Of a DNA stretch of 64,000 nt, positions 17,025 through 25,481 are shown piece after piece. The translations under genes were made by a program, and so were the position numbers. Source of the DNA: Pseudomonas sp. PD9R (GTDB lineage: Bacteria > Pseudomonadota > Gammaproteobacteria > Pseudomonadales > Pseudomonadaceae). Position 1 is the stretch's first letter, and every line of letters starts with the position of its first letter. Below the pieces are notes generated by a model that did not search any database, was not told where the DNA came from, and saw only the letters and a program-made list of their open reading frames with translations. Where the stretch lies: NCBI RefSeq assembly GCF_019200975.1, contig NZ_JAHTMR010000012.1:182145-246144 (forward strand), given 5' to 3'.

Positions 17025-17215
17025 CCAATGCACGCTCTGCGCAACTACCGCCATTCAATCAAAGGAAATAACCACTGGTTCGAAAAACATCGAAAAAACA
17101 TGGAATTTTATTGATAGCGCAACAGTCGGAATTTTTAAGCAGCTCGAATTAATCGCATTCCCGCTGACCAATAACGACTAGGTCATTTCTAAACACTTAC
17201 AGCAAGGAAACAGAC

Positions 17216-17368
17216 ATGGGCACAATTCTTATCGTAATTCTGATCCTGTTGCTGATCGGTGGTTTGCCGGTCTTCCCGCACTCCAGAAGTTGGGGTTATG
17301 GCCCGTCCGGTATCATCGGCGTGGTATTGGTGGTGCTGTTGATTCTGTTGTTGCTCGGCAGAATATGA
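17216..17368 (+). CDS. DUF3309 family small membrane protein
   Basis: A 50-residue protein starting MGTILIVILILLLIGGLPVF and ending in a second hydrophobic helix (GIIGVVLVVLLILLLLGRI). The short linker HSRSWGYGPSG between the helices is the recognisable DUF3309 signature. AAGGAAA lies 7 bp upstream of ATG. These tiny proteins are common in pseudomonads and are often stress-induced, but no function is known to me. The gene is isolated, with an AT-rich promoter region upstream and a REP pair downstream. Confidence 0.82.
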   Translation: MGTILIVILILLLIGGLPVFPHSRSWGYGPSGIIGVVLVVLLILLLLGRI

Positions 17369-17389
17369 AGATCTGACCAGCAAAAAAAA

Positions 17390-17489
17390 TGTAGGAGCGA
17401 GCTTGCTCGCGATGGACTTAAGGACAACGCGTTTATTCAGCCAATACGCGTTATCGTTAACATCCATCGCGAGCAAGCTCGCTCCTACA
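17390..17489. repeat. REP/BIME inverted repeat (TCGCGAGCAAGCTCGCTCCTAC type)
   Basis: TGTAGGAGCGAGCTTGCTCG at 17390 faces CGAGCAAGCTCGCTCCTACA ending at 17489. The arms are nearly perfect, between DUF3309 and the convergent LtaS-type gene. Confidence 0.88.
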
Positions 17490-17517
17490 AGTGTTTGTTT
17501 CTTTATTGCGCCGTTAT

Positions 17518-19611
17518 TTAATCCGGCTTGCCGTCAACCACACCGGCAGTGTTGTCGAGCAGGCTTTTGGTAGCGGTCTGCAGGAACGACTCAAGTTTCT
17601 GCTTCAGCGCTGCTTCGTCAGCCGACGCCGGAATCAGTTCCCCTTTCGGATTTGCACCCAGTTCGTACTGGTAGAGTTTCGGCGGCATTTCCTTTGGCAA
17701 CACCAGCACGCGATCAGCGGTGAGCAAGGCTACGGTCTGATCGCTGCCCGATGGCTTGATCACGCCAAAACCCTTGTCGCCTTCCGGCAGGTTCAGCAGG
17801 TCACGGCCCCAGCATTGATGCACCACATCGCCACCGATACGACCCATGATGGTCGGCACGATATCGATCTGGGTACCCACGGTGTGGTCACGCTGGCCGA
17901 ATTTGTCCTGGATACCCGGAGCAATCATCAGCATCGGCACGTTGAATCGACCCAGATCCATCTCGGTGATCTGCTGTTCGTTGCCGAAGCCATGGTCGCC
18001 AACGATCACGAACAGGGTTTCCTTGAAGTACGGCTCTTTGCGAGCTTTCTCGAAGAACTGACCCAGCGCCCAGTCGGAGTAACGCATGGCGGTCAAGTGT
18101 TCGTTGAGGCTGCCACGGTCGGTTACACGCTCGACCGGCAATGGCGTCGGCAGCGCGTATGGCGTGTGGTTCGACAGGGTTTGCAGCAAGGCGTAGAACG
18201 GTTTTTTGTCCTTGCCGTCGCGGGCTTTCAGTTCTTCCAGGCCACGGTTGAACATGTCCTGGTCGGAAACGCCCCACGTCGGGTCGGAGAACACCGGGTT
18301 AACGAAGTCGTTGCGCCCGATGAAGTTGGTCATGCCTTGGTTGCTGAAGAAACCCGACTGGTTGTCCCAGGCGAAGTCGCCGTTGTAGACATACACGTCG
18401 TCGTAATCACGGGCACTGAGGAGCTGTGGCAGGCCGGACAGTTTGTGACTGCCTTCCGGGGTCTGCATCAGGTATTCGAAACCCGGCAGGTTCGGGAAGC
18501 AGGCCATGGTGGCGAACATGCCCTGGTGGGTATGCGTGCCGTTGGAGAAGAAACGGTCGAACAGCAGGCCTTCTTTCGACAGTTGGTCAAAGGCTGGCGT
18601 GATATTGCCCGGACGCCCCAGCGCGCCCACCGAGTGACCGGCGAAGCTTTCCATCAGGATCACGACAACGTTCTTGATCGGCAGGGTCTTGTCGGCGTTT
18701 GGTGTGTAATTACGACGTACGGCGGCGGTTTCGGCATCCACCAGTTTATCGCTCGGGGTCAGCAGCATGTCGCGCACGGTTTGCTGGGCAACCGGCTGGT
18801 CGATAGTGGCTTTCCAGATGTTGCTGCGCTCATCCGACATACGGCTTTTGGCTGCCGCAATCAGTTGCAAGGTGCCATTGAGGCCCAACTGATTGGCGAA
18901 GTTCGAGTCGGTGGTGTAGACGTCACCCCAGCGCAACGGCGGGCCCTGACGCAAGGTGCCACGAGCCGCGACCACGCAGATCATCAGGCAGACCACGAAC
19001 ACCACGATGCGCGCATACCAAGGGGCTACCTGGCGAGTGCCAATGCTGCCGCCACTGAACGGACCACGAGGACGGGTCGCACGGTCGGTGCCCTTGAACG
19101 CCAGGCTGAGAATCCAGGTGCCTACGGCCCAGGCCAGCAAGTAACGGACTACTGGAAAACCGTACCAGAGCATGCTCATCACGGTTTTCGGGTCTTCCTT
19201 CACATACTGGAAGACCAGGCCGTTTAGGCGCTGGTGGAACTCGCGGTAGAAGTCCATCTCCATCAGGCCCAGGAACAGCGCGATGCTGGAAGCAACCGTC
19301 AGCCAGAAACGGAAGAGCCCACGCGCCGCCATGGCTCGAACACTGAACAGCGCCAGCAGCAACGGAACGCTGAGGTACACCACCAGGCGCAGATCGAAAC
19401 GCATGCCATTGGCGAACGCTTCGAGGAAAGTCGAGGCGGGGGTGTCGAGGATCATCGAGCGGTTGTAGACCAGCAGCGCGAGGCGCAGTGCGGAAAACAT
19501 CACCATCATGACCAAAGCGCACAGCAGCGTGTAGGCCAGATGCGATTTGACGGTCGGTTGCAGCAGGCGATTCGAAGCTCGCTGCTGATTCAGGGCGTCC
19601 GGGATTGCCAT
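17518..19611 (-). CDS. LTA synthase family (sulfatase-fold) phosphoglycerol/phosphoethanolamine transferase
   Basis: 697 residues: five predicted N-terminal membrane helices (to about residue 210) and a periplasmic sulfatase-like domain. Catalytic features of the LtaS/OpgB/EptA fold are visible: VILMESFAGHSVGALG (metal-binding Glu), the nucleophile Thr at about residue 359 in SNGTHTHQGMFAT, and GDHGFGNEQ (metal Asp/His). Gram-negative members modify periplasmic glucans or lipids with phosphoglycerol or phosphoethanolamine; the exact substrate cannot be read from the sequence. It is a single-gene unit with a REP pair downstream and about 230 bp of non-coding DNA upstream. Confidence 0.87.
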   Translation of the reverse strand: MAIPDALNQQRASNRLLQPTVKSHLAYTLLCALVMMVMFSALRLALLVYNRSMILDTPASTFLEAFANGMRFDLRLVVYLSVPLLLALFSVRAMAARGLFRFWLTVASSIALFLGLMEMDFYREFHQRLNGLVFQYVKEDPKTVMSMLWYGFPVVRYLLAWAVGTWILSLAFKGTDRATRPRGPFSGGSIGTRQVAPWYARIVVFVVCLMICVVAARGTLRQGPPLRWGDVYTTDSNFANQLGLNGTLQLIAAAKSRMSDERSNIWKATIDQPVAQQTVRDMLLTPSDKLVDAETAAVRRNYTPNADKTLPIKNVVVILMESFAGHSVGALGRPGNITPAFDQLSKEGLLFDRFFSNGTHTHQGMFATMACFPNLPGFEYLMQTPEGSHKLSGLPQLLSARDYDDVYVYNGDFAWDNQSGFFSNQGMTNFIGRNDFVNPVFSDPTWGVSDQDMFNRGLEELKARDGKDKKPFYALLQTLSNHTPYALPTPLPVERVTDRGSLNEHLTAMRYSDWALGQFFEKARKEPYFKETLFVIVGDHGFGNEQQITEMDLGRFNVPMLMIAPGIQDKFGQRDHTVGTQIDIVPTIMGRIGGDVVHQCWGRDLLNLPEGDKGFGVIKPSGSDQTVALLTADRVLVLPKEMPPKLYQYELGANPKGELIPASADEAALKQKLESFLQTATKSLLDNTAGVVDGKPD

Positions 19612-19843
19612 GTCGTTTTAGGACCCATTGGAAGTTGAAGTTTCAAAAATACAGCTGCGCCCTGCCCTCTATTGGCCAGTACCTGGCCCGGGGGGTTGCG
19701 CGGTGCGCAAATGTTGCACGATCAACGGCTGCATTGCCATTGATTACTGCCCGGCAAACCTGACGCGCGCGAATTGTCTTGGAGACTTCGTGAAAATTTC
19801 GTGCAACGAATATCCGGAAACATAATAAAGCCAAAAAGTAAAA

Positions 19844-19864
19844 CGCCCCGAACCAGTCGGGGCG
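19844..19864 (-). terminator. Rho-independent terminator of the START-domain gene
   Basis: CGCCCCGAACCAGTCGGGGCG forms a 7-bp GC stem 20 bp after the START gene stop. On the minus strand it is followed by TTTTACTTTTTGG. Confidence 0.75.
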
Positions 19865-19884
19865 CTACTCAAAGCACTGTGCAA

Positions 19885-20490
19885 TTACTTCTCAGCGCGC
19901 TCTTTAAGGCTTTTCAAGGTATCGAACGGCGCATCAACGACAAACTTGTTGGCAAGCATCGATGGAACGCTGCCACCGGGCTCGGTGTGTACCTGGTAAG
20001 TCACTTCAATCTGATCGCCCTTGGGTACAAACTTCCAGAAACCGTCGACCTTCGCGACCCGGACAAAGCCCTTCTCTTCAGGAATATACTTCGGCACACC
20101 CTCAAGCTTGCGGGTCAGGCTGCCATCGGCGCCTTCGATGGTGGTGACATGCAACACCGAATCACGCGGCGTAACCGGCCATGGCGTATTGAACTGGGTG
20201 TAGGTCCAGCTCTGATCGCCTTCGTGCTTGAGCAGTTTCTGGGCCTTGCATTCGTGAATCCAGGCGCAAGCGCCAGATACGTCTTCCTGCAGCGCGCGCA
20301 GTTTGGCCATGGTGGTCTTCATCAGGGTGACGCCCTGGTAGGCCTTGTAATCGGAGCCGGCCACTTCACTCAGGGATACCTTGATGCCGTCTTCGTTCTT
20401 GGCAACTTTCCAGTCTTCAGCCTGGGCGGCGGAAGTGGCCAGTACCGCCGTCAAACCACACAGCACAGCAATACGATGCAGCGAACCCAT
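19885..20490 (-). CDS. Exported START-domain protein
   Basis: 201 residues. A Sec signal peptide (MGSLHRIAVLCGLTAVLATSAAQA) is followed by a START/Bet v1-like lipid-binding fold. Typical segments are SDYKAYQGVTLMKTTMAKLRALQEDV, WTYTQFNTPWPVTPRDSVLHVTT and GFWKFVPKGDQIEVTYQVHTEPGG. Members of this bacterial group are thought to be periplasmic ligand carriers; no ligand can be assigned. ATG 20490 has AAGGAATA upstream. A strong terminator follows. Confidence 0.88.
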   Translation of the reverse strand: MGSLHRIAVLCGLTAVLATSAAQAEDWKVAKNEDGIKVSLSEVAGSDYKAYQGVTLMKTTMAKLRALQEDVSGACAWIHECKAQKLLKHEGDQSWTYTQFNTPWPVTPRDSVLHVTTIEGADGSLTRKLEGVPKYIPEEKGFVRVAKVDGFWKFVPKGDQIEVTYQVHTEPGGSVPSMLANKFVVDAPFDTLKSLKERAEK

Positions 20491-20531
20491 AGTCTTATTC
20501 CTTATTGTTGAAGTTCCGTTCGTTGAACACA

Positions 20532-20786
20532 TCACGCCGCCGTCATTTGCTCCCACCAGCCAATCAGCCTGATCGCGTCTTCACTGCTATCGCCGCACAC
20601 CTCGACATCAGCCTCGAACGCCGAACAAACCGCCGGACGCTCCGGTTTACCGAAAATAGTGCACAGGTTTTCGGCAGACAATTGCAGGCAACGTTCCCCG
20701 GCGGCTTTGCCGTTGGGCATACCGGGAATGGGTGAACTGATAGAAGGGGCAATGCAACAGGCGCCACAGCCCTCACGGCATTTCAT
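20532..20786 (-). CDS. YkgJ family cysteine cluster protein
   Basis: 84 residues with the metal-binding Cys pattern of the YkgJ (zinc- or iron-chelating) family: MKCREGCGACCIAPSIS at the N-terminus, then ERCLQLSAENLCTIFGKPERPAVCSAF. The conserved C-x3-C-x2-CC start and later Cys residues suggest a small Fe/Zn site. The C-terminal SEDAIRLIGWWEQMTA helix is also typical. Function unknown. It lies 42 bp upstream of the START gene on the same strand and may be cotranscribed with it. Confidence 0.88.
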   Translation of the reverse strand: MKCREGCGACCIAPSISSPIPGMPNGKAAGERCLQLSAENLCTIFGKPERPAVCSAFEADVEVCGDSSEDAIRLIGWWEQMTAA

Positions 20787-20951
20787 GACGACGAGCTCCT
20801 CGCGACGGGCGATGTGTTAAAAGACGTGGCACAGAGTAACCGCTAAAACAGTTGTTTTAAATTACCGGGCAACGGGTTTTTTCCTGCAAACGGGTGTGGC
20901 CGGTCAGTCTCCGACAAAGCGTCTGGCTGGCGGCTCACGAACAGGCGGAAA

Positions 20952-21419
20952 TTACTGCTTGAACTCGAAGTCCAGTGCCGCACCTTCAACTTCACGGCGC
21001 TCTTCATTGCGCAGTTGCAGCTGCATTTCGTTGCTCAACAGGCGCCCGTTCAGCTGGAATGGACTGCTCTTGCCCCCAAACATTTGCGGCAAGACCGGGT
21101 CACGCTTGGGCAACGGCACAGTACCCACCGGTTTCAGTTCCTCGACCATGTCCTTGGGCAGGCTCAAATCAAGCTTGGCGGGAGGGAGTTCGGTTTTCAC
21201 CACCTCACTGGCGGGTTTCGACTTGGAAGCAATGGGCGCGCGCTGTTTTATCGCAGGGGCTTTCTTTTTAACCGGTGCGTTTTTTTTAGCGGGCGCTATT
21301 TTCTTTGAGGTGGCGTCAGCTGCGGGTTTTTCCTGAGCGGAGGCAGCCATAACGGATACCGGCTGAGCGCCCAGTAACAGGCAGATCATCAACCAGGCAG
21401 CAGGAAAAATCGGTTTCAT
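20952..21419 (-). CDS. Hypothetical exported Lys/Ala-rich protein
   Basis: 155 residues. A signal peptide (MKPIFPAAWLMICLLLGAQPVSVMA) is followed by a low-complexity Lys/Ala/Pro stretch (about 30-70, KKIAPAKKNAPVKKKAPAIK) and a more ordered C-terminal part (LPKRDPVLPQMFGGKSSPFQLNGRLLSNEMQLQLRNEERREVEG). I do not recognise a domain. The basic repeat looks like an envelope or cell-wall tether. I chose ATG 21419; the frame is open to 21482 but that part lacks a ribosome site. It sits alone between ykgJ and the MocR gene. Confidence 0.7.
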   Translation of the reverse strand: MKPIFPAAWLMICLLLGAQPVSVMAASAQEKPAADATSKKIAPAKKNAPVKKKAPAIKQRAPIASKSKPASEVVKTELPPAKLDLSLPKDMVEELKPVGTVPLPKRDPVLPQMFGGKSSPFQLNGRLLSNEMQLQLRNEERREVEGAALDFEFKQ

Positions 21420-21519
21420 GGACCCAACGGCGCGAGCGGCGCAGACGACAGAGGGGGCATATGCTCGCTTGTTGGAGATCACATGACAAGTACGGACAGG
21501 AATAACCTGCCCGTTCCCG

Positions 21520-22959
21520 TCACAAACCGCTGGCCGTTTCCTGGCAGAGTTGAGTGGCGAGCATGCCCAGCGTCATCAAGGCACGCTCGGCTTCACGGTT
21601 CCAGGGGATTCCGCAGTTCAGGCGGATGCAATGATTGAATTGCTCGGTGTTACTGAAAATCAGACCCGGCGCGATACTGATGCCCTGCTGCAACGCACGC
21701 ACATGCAGTTCCTGGGTATTGACCCGGCCTGGCAGACTCACCCATAAAATGAAACCACCGGTTGGCCGTGTCATCTGCGTGCCTTCGGGGAAGTACTGCT
21801 GCACCGCCAATTGGAAAGCGCTGAGATTTTTGCGGTACTCCTGGCGGATGTAACGCAAATGACGATCGTACCCTCCATTTTCCAGATAGGCGGCAATGCC
21901 CATCTGCGTGACGCTGCAGGCGGAATGAGTACTGAAGGTCTGCAAACGCTGGATTTCCTGCTGGTATTTGCCGGCAATCATCCAGCCGATCCGCACACCC
22001 GGCGACAGGGTCTTGGAAAAGCTTGAGCAATAGATCACTCGATCCAATCGGTCATAGGCCTTGAGCGATTTGGTACGGCCCTGCTCAAACATCAACTCGC
22101 CGTAGATATCGTCCTCGACAATCTGGATATCGAAGTCCGACGCCAGGCGCAGCAGCTGTTTCTGCCGCTCTTCGGGCATGGTGCCGCCCAATGGATTGCT
22201 CAGGCGAGTGGTCAGCACCAGTGCCTTGATCGACCACTGATTGGCCGCCAGTTGCAGGGCTTCGAGGCTCATACCGGTGGACGGATCGCTGGGAATTTCA
22301 ATGACCTTGAGGCCCAACAGATCGGCCAATTGCAACAAACCATAGTAGGTCGGCGACTCGGCAGCGATCAGGTCGCCCGGCCGGGTCAGCACACGCAAGG
22401 ACATTTGCAAGGCATCGACGCAGCCGTGGGTGATCACCACTTCCGAAGGATCGACCACCACGCCAGCATCGCGCATGCGGATCGCCACTTGTCGGCGCAA
22501 CGGTTCAAAACCGGGGCTGAACATGTAGCTGAACGCCCGAGGGCTATGAAAACGGGTGACTTTGGCCAGTTGCTGATGCAGCGCTCGCACCGGCAGATAG
22601 TCGACGCTCGGCACTGCGGCGCCCAAAGGGAACACGCCTTCACGGCGGGACTCGACCAATACCTGCTGAATAATGCTGCTGCGAGTGACCAGGCCTGGAC
22701 GCTCAACCCGGGCAATGTCTGGCGTCGGCGCTGTCAGGGCCGGCGTCTGGTGCACGTAGTAACCCGACTGCGGACGGGCTCGGATCAGGCCCTGATCCTC
22801 AAGATTGGCATACGCCTGCAACACCGTCGCATGACTGACATTGAGCTGCGAACTCATCTTGCGCACCGAAGGCACGCGCTCCCCCGGTTGATAGACACCA
22901 CGACGGATGTCTTCGGCCAGTTGCTGAGCAATACGTTGGTAGAGCAAGAGATTGGTCAT
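21520..22959 (-). CDS. MocR-type transcriptional regulator (GntR HTH + PLP aminotransferase fold)
   Basis: 479 residues. An N-terminal winged helix of GntR type (IAQQLAEDIRRGVYQPGERVPSVRKMSSQLNVSHATVLQAY) is joined to an aminotransferase class I domain. PLP-binding Lys is about residue 316 in SSFSKTLSPGVRIGW, with upstream ITHGCVDALQMSLRVLTRPGD and VEDDIYGEL. MocR proteins act as PLP-dependent sensors of amines or amino acids and usually control a neighbouring gene. Here no obvious target lies divergent; the next gene is an OmpA lipoprotein on the same strand across a REP. Repeated ACAGT/ACTGT boxes upstream suggest autoregulation. Confidence 0.92.
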   Translation of the reverse strand: MTNLLLYQRIAQQLAEDIRRGVYQPGERVPSVRKMSSQLNVSHATVLQAYANLEDQGLIRARPQSGYYVHQTPALTAPTPDIARVERPGLVTRSSIIQQVLVESRREGVFPLGAAVPSVDYLPVRALHQQLAKVTRFHSPRAFSYMFSPGFEPLRRQVAIRMRDAGVVVDPSEVVITHGCVDALQMSLRVLTRPGDLIAAESPTYYGLLQLADLLGLKVIEIPSDPSTGMSLEALQLAANQWSIKALVLTTRLSNPLGGTMPEERQKQLLRLASDFDIQIVEDDIYGELMFEQGRTKSLKAYDRLDRVIYCSSFSKTLSPGVRIGWMIAGKYQQEIQRLQTFSTHSACSVTQMGIAAYLENGGYDRHLRYIRQEYRKNLSAFQLAVQQYFPEGTQMTRPTGGFILWVSLPGRVNTQELHVRALQQGISIAPGLIFSNTEQFNHCIRLNCGIPWNREAERALMTLGMLATQLCQETASGL

Positions 22960-23012
22960 GACGCAGCACTCGATTTCACAGGCATTTTATTCTTGTGTGA
23001 AACAATACCGGA

Positions 23013-23084
23013 ACAGTTTAGAAGTGTACGGGGACAGTTGCCACAATAGTCGACCGTACAGTGCAGTGTCAGCAAAAACTGTAC
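23013..23084 (-). promoter_or_regulatory. Candidate operator of the MocR gene (ACAGT/ACTGT repeats)
   Basis: Upstream of the MocR start lie GTACAGT (23056-23062) and its perfect complement ACTGTAC (23078-23084), centres 22 bp apart. Two more ACAGT copies are at 23013-23017 and 23033-23037, 20 bp apart. Near helical-turn spacing on one DNA face fits a dimeric MocR site. Inference; no experiment is implied. Confidence 0.5.
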
Positions 23085-23156
23085 TGTTTCGTTAACTGAT
23101 CGGCAGGCGTAAAAAAACCCGGCGCTGACGGGCAGGCCGAGTTGGGCTGGGCTTCC

Positions 23157-23262
23157 ATGTAGGAGCTGTCGAGTGAAACGAGGCTGCGATCTTTTGATTT
23201 GGTTTTTTCAAGACAAGATCAAGAGATCGCAGCCTCGTTTCACTCGACAGCTCCTACAGGGT
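23157..23262. repeat. Long REP hairpin (CTCGTTTCACTCGACAG type)
   Basis: TGTAGGAGCTGTCGAGTGAA at 23158 faces TTCACTCGACAGCTCCTACA ending at 23260, with inner GAGGCTGCGATC arms. It is almost identical to the repeat at 25323-25422. The two flank the OmpA/DUF4398/binding-protein block. Confidence 0.88.
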
Positions 23263-23275
23263 TTTTGCAGGGTTT

Positions 23276-24088
23276 CTACCGGGTGGCGCCGAGCTGGCCT
23301 TTTTCGTCCGAGAACACAATTTCTACCCGACGGTTCTGCGCACGGCCACGCTCGGAAGCGTTCACGTCCACAGGGTATTCATCACCGTAGCCTTCAACCT
23401 GGATGCGTTTATCGTCGATGCCCAGGTCGATCAAAACGTCAGCCACCGATTGCGCACGGTCGCGGGACAGTTGGAGGTTGTCCTGCTTGCCGCCGGTGCT
23501 GTCGGTGTAACCCTCGATCCGCACCACGCGCTTGGGATTGAGTTGCAGGAACTGGACGATTTTCAGCACCACGCGATTGGCCGAGTTTTTCAGCTCCGCT
23601 TCACCCGTATCGAACAGCACATCGCCCAAGGTCATCACCAAACCACGGTCGGTCTGAGTGGTAGCCAGCGCAACGATCTGCTCTTCAAGCCACTTGCCCT
23701 GCTGTTGCACGCTGAGCAACTTGGATTCGCGCAAGGCCAGTTGCAGGCGCTGACGCTCCAGTTCGAGCTTCGCCGCGCGCTCTTCGTTAAGCACCTGATT
23801 GGTGTGTTCCCGGGCAATTTCGCTGTAGCGCTGGCTCAGATAGGCGTACTGGAGCACATCCGAGCCGCTGCCCCAGTAGCTGGACAAGCGATCGGCACGA
23901 GCCAGGGACTCTCCGGCGCGAATCACGTCCTTGGGGGCAATACGCAGCACGTTGGAGTCTTCCTTGACCTTCTGGAAATCAGCGCTGGCCTGCTGCAACG
24001 CTGCTTCGCTGTGCTGACCTGCGCAACCATAAAGGCTCGCACAACCCGCCAGGATCAAACCGCCGAGGGCCTTGGTCTTGAGGCTCAT
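23276..24088 (-). CDS. OmpA-family outer-membrane lipoprotein with DUF4398 region
   Basis: 270 residues. A lipoprotein signal (lipobox LYGC at about residues 19-22) leads to a helical DUF4398-like stalk (about 30-140, coiled-coil LELERQRLQLALRESKLLSVQQQ). A C-terminal OmpA peptidoglycan-binding domain follows (about 150-265), with LFDTGEAELKNSANRVVLKIV, VVRIEGYTDSTGGKQDNLQLSRDRAQSV and the conserved NRRVEIVF end. It probably anchors the outer membrane to peptidoglycan. It overlaps the upstream DUF4398 gene by 4 bp (ATGA), indicating translational coupling. Confidence 0.92.
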   Translation of the reverse strand: MSLKTKALGGLILAGCASLYGCAGQHSEAALQQASADFQKVKEDSNVLRIAPKDVIRAGESLARADRLSSYWGSGSDVLQYAYLSQRYSEIAREHTNQVLNEERAAKLELERQRLQLALRESKLLSVQQQGKWLEEQIVALATTQTDRGLVMTLGDVLFDTGEAELKNSANRVVLKIVQFLQLNPKRVVRIEGYTDSTGGKQDNLQLSRDRAQSVADVLIDLGIDDKRIQVEGYGDEYPVDVNASERGRAQNRRVEIVFSDEKGQLGATR

Positions 24089-24441
24089 TGGGCATCTCCC
24101 ACTTGCTTGCGTAGACGGGCGATGCGGGTATTGAGCACGTTCAACTGCTCTTCGCTCTTGAGGGTCAAGACCCGGGCTTCAGCCAGACGCGCGTCCAGCT
24201 CGGCCTGTTCGGCGCGCATGCGTGCGTTCTTGAAGGATTGGTCAGCCATGTTGCCCTTGGCCCGGTTGTACTTGTCTTCGGCCAGTTTCATTTCCGGTAC
24301 TTCGTCAGCAGTGGCGCCGACAGCCTTGGCTTGTTCCAGTGCCTGTGCGGTCAGGCGCATTTGTTCATTCGGCGCCGGATCGGCTGCACAACCCGCCAGA
24401 GCCAGAAGGGCCAGGGCAGCGAAAAGAGGTCGAATACTCAC
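24085..24441 (-). CDS. DUF4398 domain-containing lipoprotein
   Basis: 118 residues. Lipobox LAGC follows a short signal (MSIRPLFAALALLALAGCAA), so Cys18 should be lipidated. The rest is nearly all helix and coiled-coil (VPEMKLAEDKYNRAKGNMADQS, AEQAELDARLAEARVLTLKSEEQLNVL), matching DUF4398. Its own C-terminal region resembles the stalk of the next gene, so the pair may form a helical complex on the inner leaflet of the outer membrane. It is 9 bp from the upstream binding-protein gene and overlaps the OmpA gene by 4 bp. Confidence 0.9.
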   Translation of the reverse strand: MSIRPLFAALALLALAGCAADPAPNEQMRLTAQALEQAKAVGATADEVPEMKLAEDKYNRAKGNMADQSFKNARMRAEQAELDARLAEARVLTLKSEEQLNVLNTRIARLRKQVGDAQ

Positions 24442-24450
24442 TAAAAATCC

Positions 24451-25287
24451 CTACTGTTTTGGGGTACTGACAGGTTGCTTCTGCCGTTGAGAAAGTTGAG
24501 CATTCCAGCGCTCAATATTGCGCAACAGCGCAGCCTCCGTCAGTCCGGACGCGGGCAATTCTGTCATCTTTTTGGCCAACTGTCCGCGCAACCACGGATC
24601 GTTGCATGCGGAGTTGTGAGAAACCGCCAGAAACAGTCCCGGTTTGTCTACGGGTTGTACGCGGGCGATCAGATCGTTAGCCATGCCCAGCGTCTGCGCC
24701 ATTGCCGTGCCCGAGTAACGTCCCGCCAGGACGAATTCCACCTCACCCAAGAGCAATTTCTGAAAGGCCTGGGTCAAGTTGGCTGTACGCGTGAGGGTCA
24801 ATTGCTGCTCGCCAAACGTGCCGAATCCCGACGTTAATCGAGACTTTTCCGACACCGCGCCGGGATGCCCGTGCAGGTCCTGCGCATCGTTGTAGACCAG
24901 TGATGAATCCTTGCGGGTCCAGACCAGGTAATCGTTTTCCAGCAACGCCGGGTGAATGTAGTCCAGGGATTCGAGTTCGCTGACCGTCAGCACAGCGTCG
25001 GCCAGCATATCCATGCGCCCGCTGCGCACTTCGTCCAGGGCTTGAGCGCGGTTGCCGGCGTAAAGTATTTCGACCTTGATCCCTAACTGCCCCGCCACTT
25101 GTTGCAATAGATCGGCACTGGCGCCGATCAGGTGCTTGGGATTTTGCGGGTCCTGCCACAGATAGGGTGGTGCGTCCGGGCTCCCGGTCACTACCAGGCG
25201 ATCACACTTGCCCGCGGCGAGGGACAGTGCCGGCAATACCGCCAGCCCCAGCAACATTGACCAGTCATATACGCGGCGCAGATCCAT
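24451..25287 (-). CDS. Periplasmic substrate-binding protein (SBP_bac_3 type)
   Basis: 278 residues, exported (hydrophobic N-terminus MDLRRVYDWSMLLGLAVLPALSLA). The mature part has the type II periplasmic-binding fold for polar amino acids (SBP_bac_3): DRLVVTGSPDAPPYLWQD, LLQQVAGQLGIKVEILYAG, VRSGRMDMLADAVLTVSELESLDYIHP. No permease or ATPase gene is adjacent; instead it heads an operon with the DUF4398 and OmpA lipoproteins. It may be a sensor-like or envelope protein rather than a transporter component. ATG 25287 has GGAG 9 nt upstream; a GTG at 25302 is possible. Confidence 0.82.
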   Translation of the reverse strand: MDLRRVYDWSMLLGLAVLPALSLAAGKCDRLVVTGSPDAPPYLWQDPQNPKHLIGASADLLQQVAGQLGIKVEILYAGNRAQALDEVRSGRMDMLADAVLTVSELESLDYIHPALLENDYLVWTRKDSSLVYNDAQDLHGHPGAVSEKSRLTSGFGTFGEQQLTLTRTANLTQAFQKLLLGEVEFVLAGRYSGTAMAQTLGMANDLIARVQPVDKPGLFLAVSHNSACNDPWLRGQLAKKMTELPASGLTEAALLRNIERWNAQLSQRQKQPVSTPKQ

Positions 25288-25321
25288 GGCAATACACTCC
25301 ACTCATTTCCGGTTACATCCC

Positions 25322-25423
25322 CTGTAGGAGCTGTCGAGTGAAACGAGGCTGCGATTTTTTGATCTTGCCTTAAAAATACAAAGTCAAAAGATCGCAGCCT
25401 CGTTTCACTCGACAGCTCCTACA
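25322..25423. repeat. Long REP hairpin (CTCGTTTCACTCGACAG type)
   Basis: CTGTAGGAGCTGTCGAGTGA at 25322 faces TCACTCGACAGCTCCTACAG ending at 25423. Second copy of the repeat at 23157-23262. Confidence 0.88.
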
Positions 25424-25430
25424 GAAGAGC

Positions 25431-25463
25431 AAAAAAAAGCCCGACCAAAAGGTCGGGCTCTTT
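25431..25463 (-). terminator. Rho-independent terminator of etfBA
   Basis: AGCCCGACC (25438-25446) and GGTCGGGCT (25451-25459) form a perfect 9-bp stem with an AAAA loop. On the minus strand a run of eight T follows, just after the etfA stop. Confidence 0.92.
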
Positions 25464-25481
25464 ATAAGTCAAGACGCTGGA

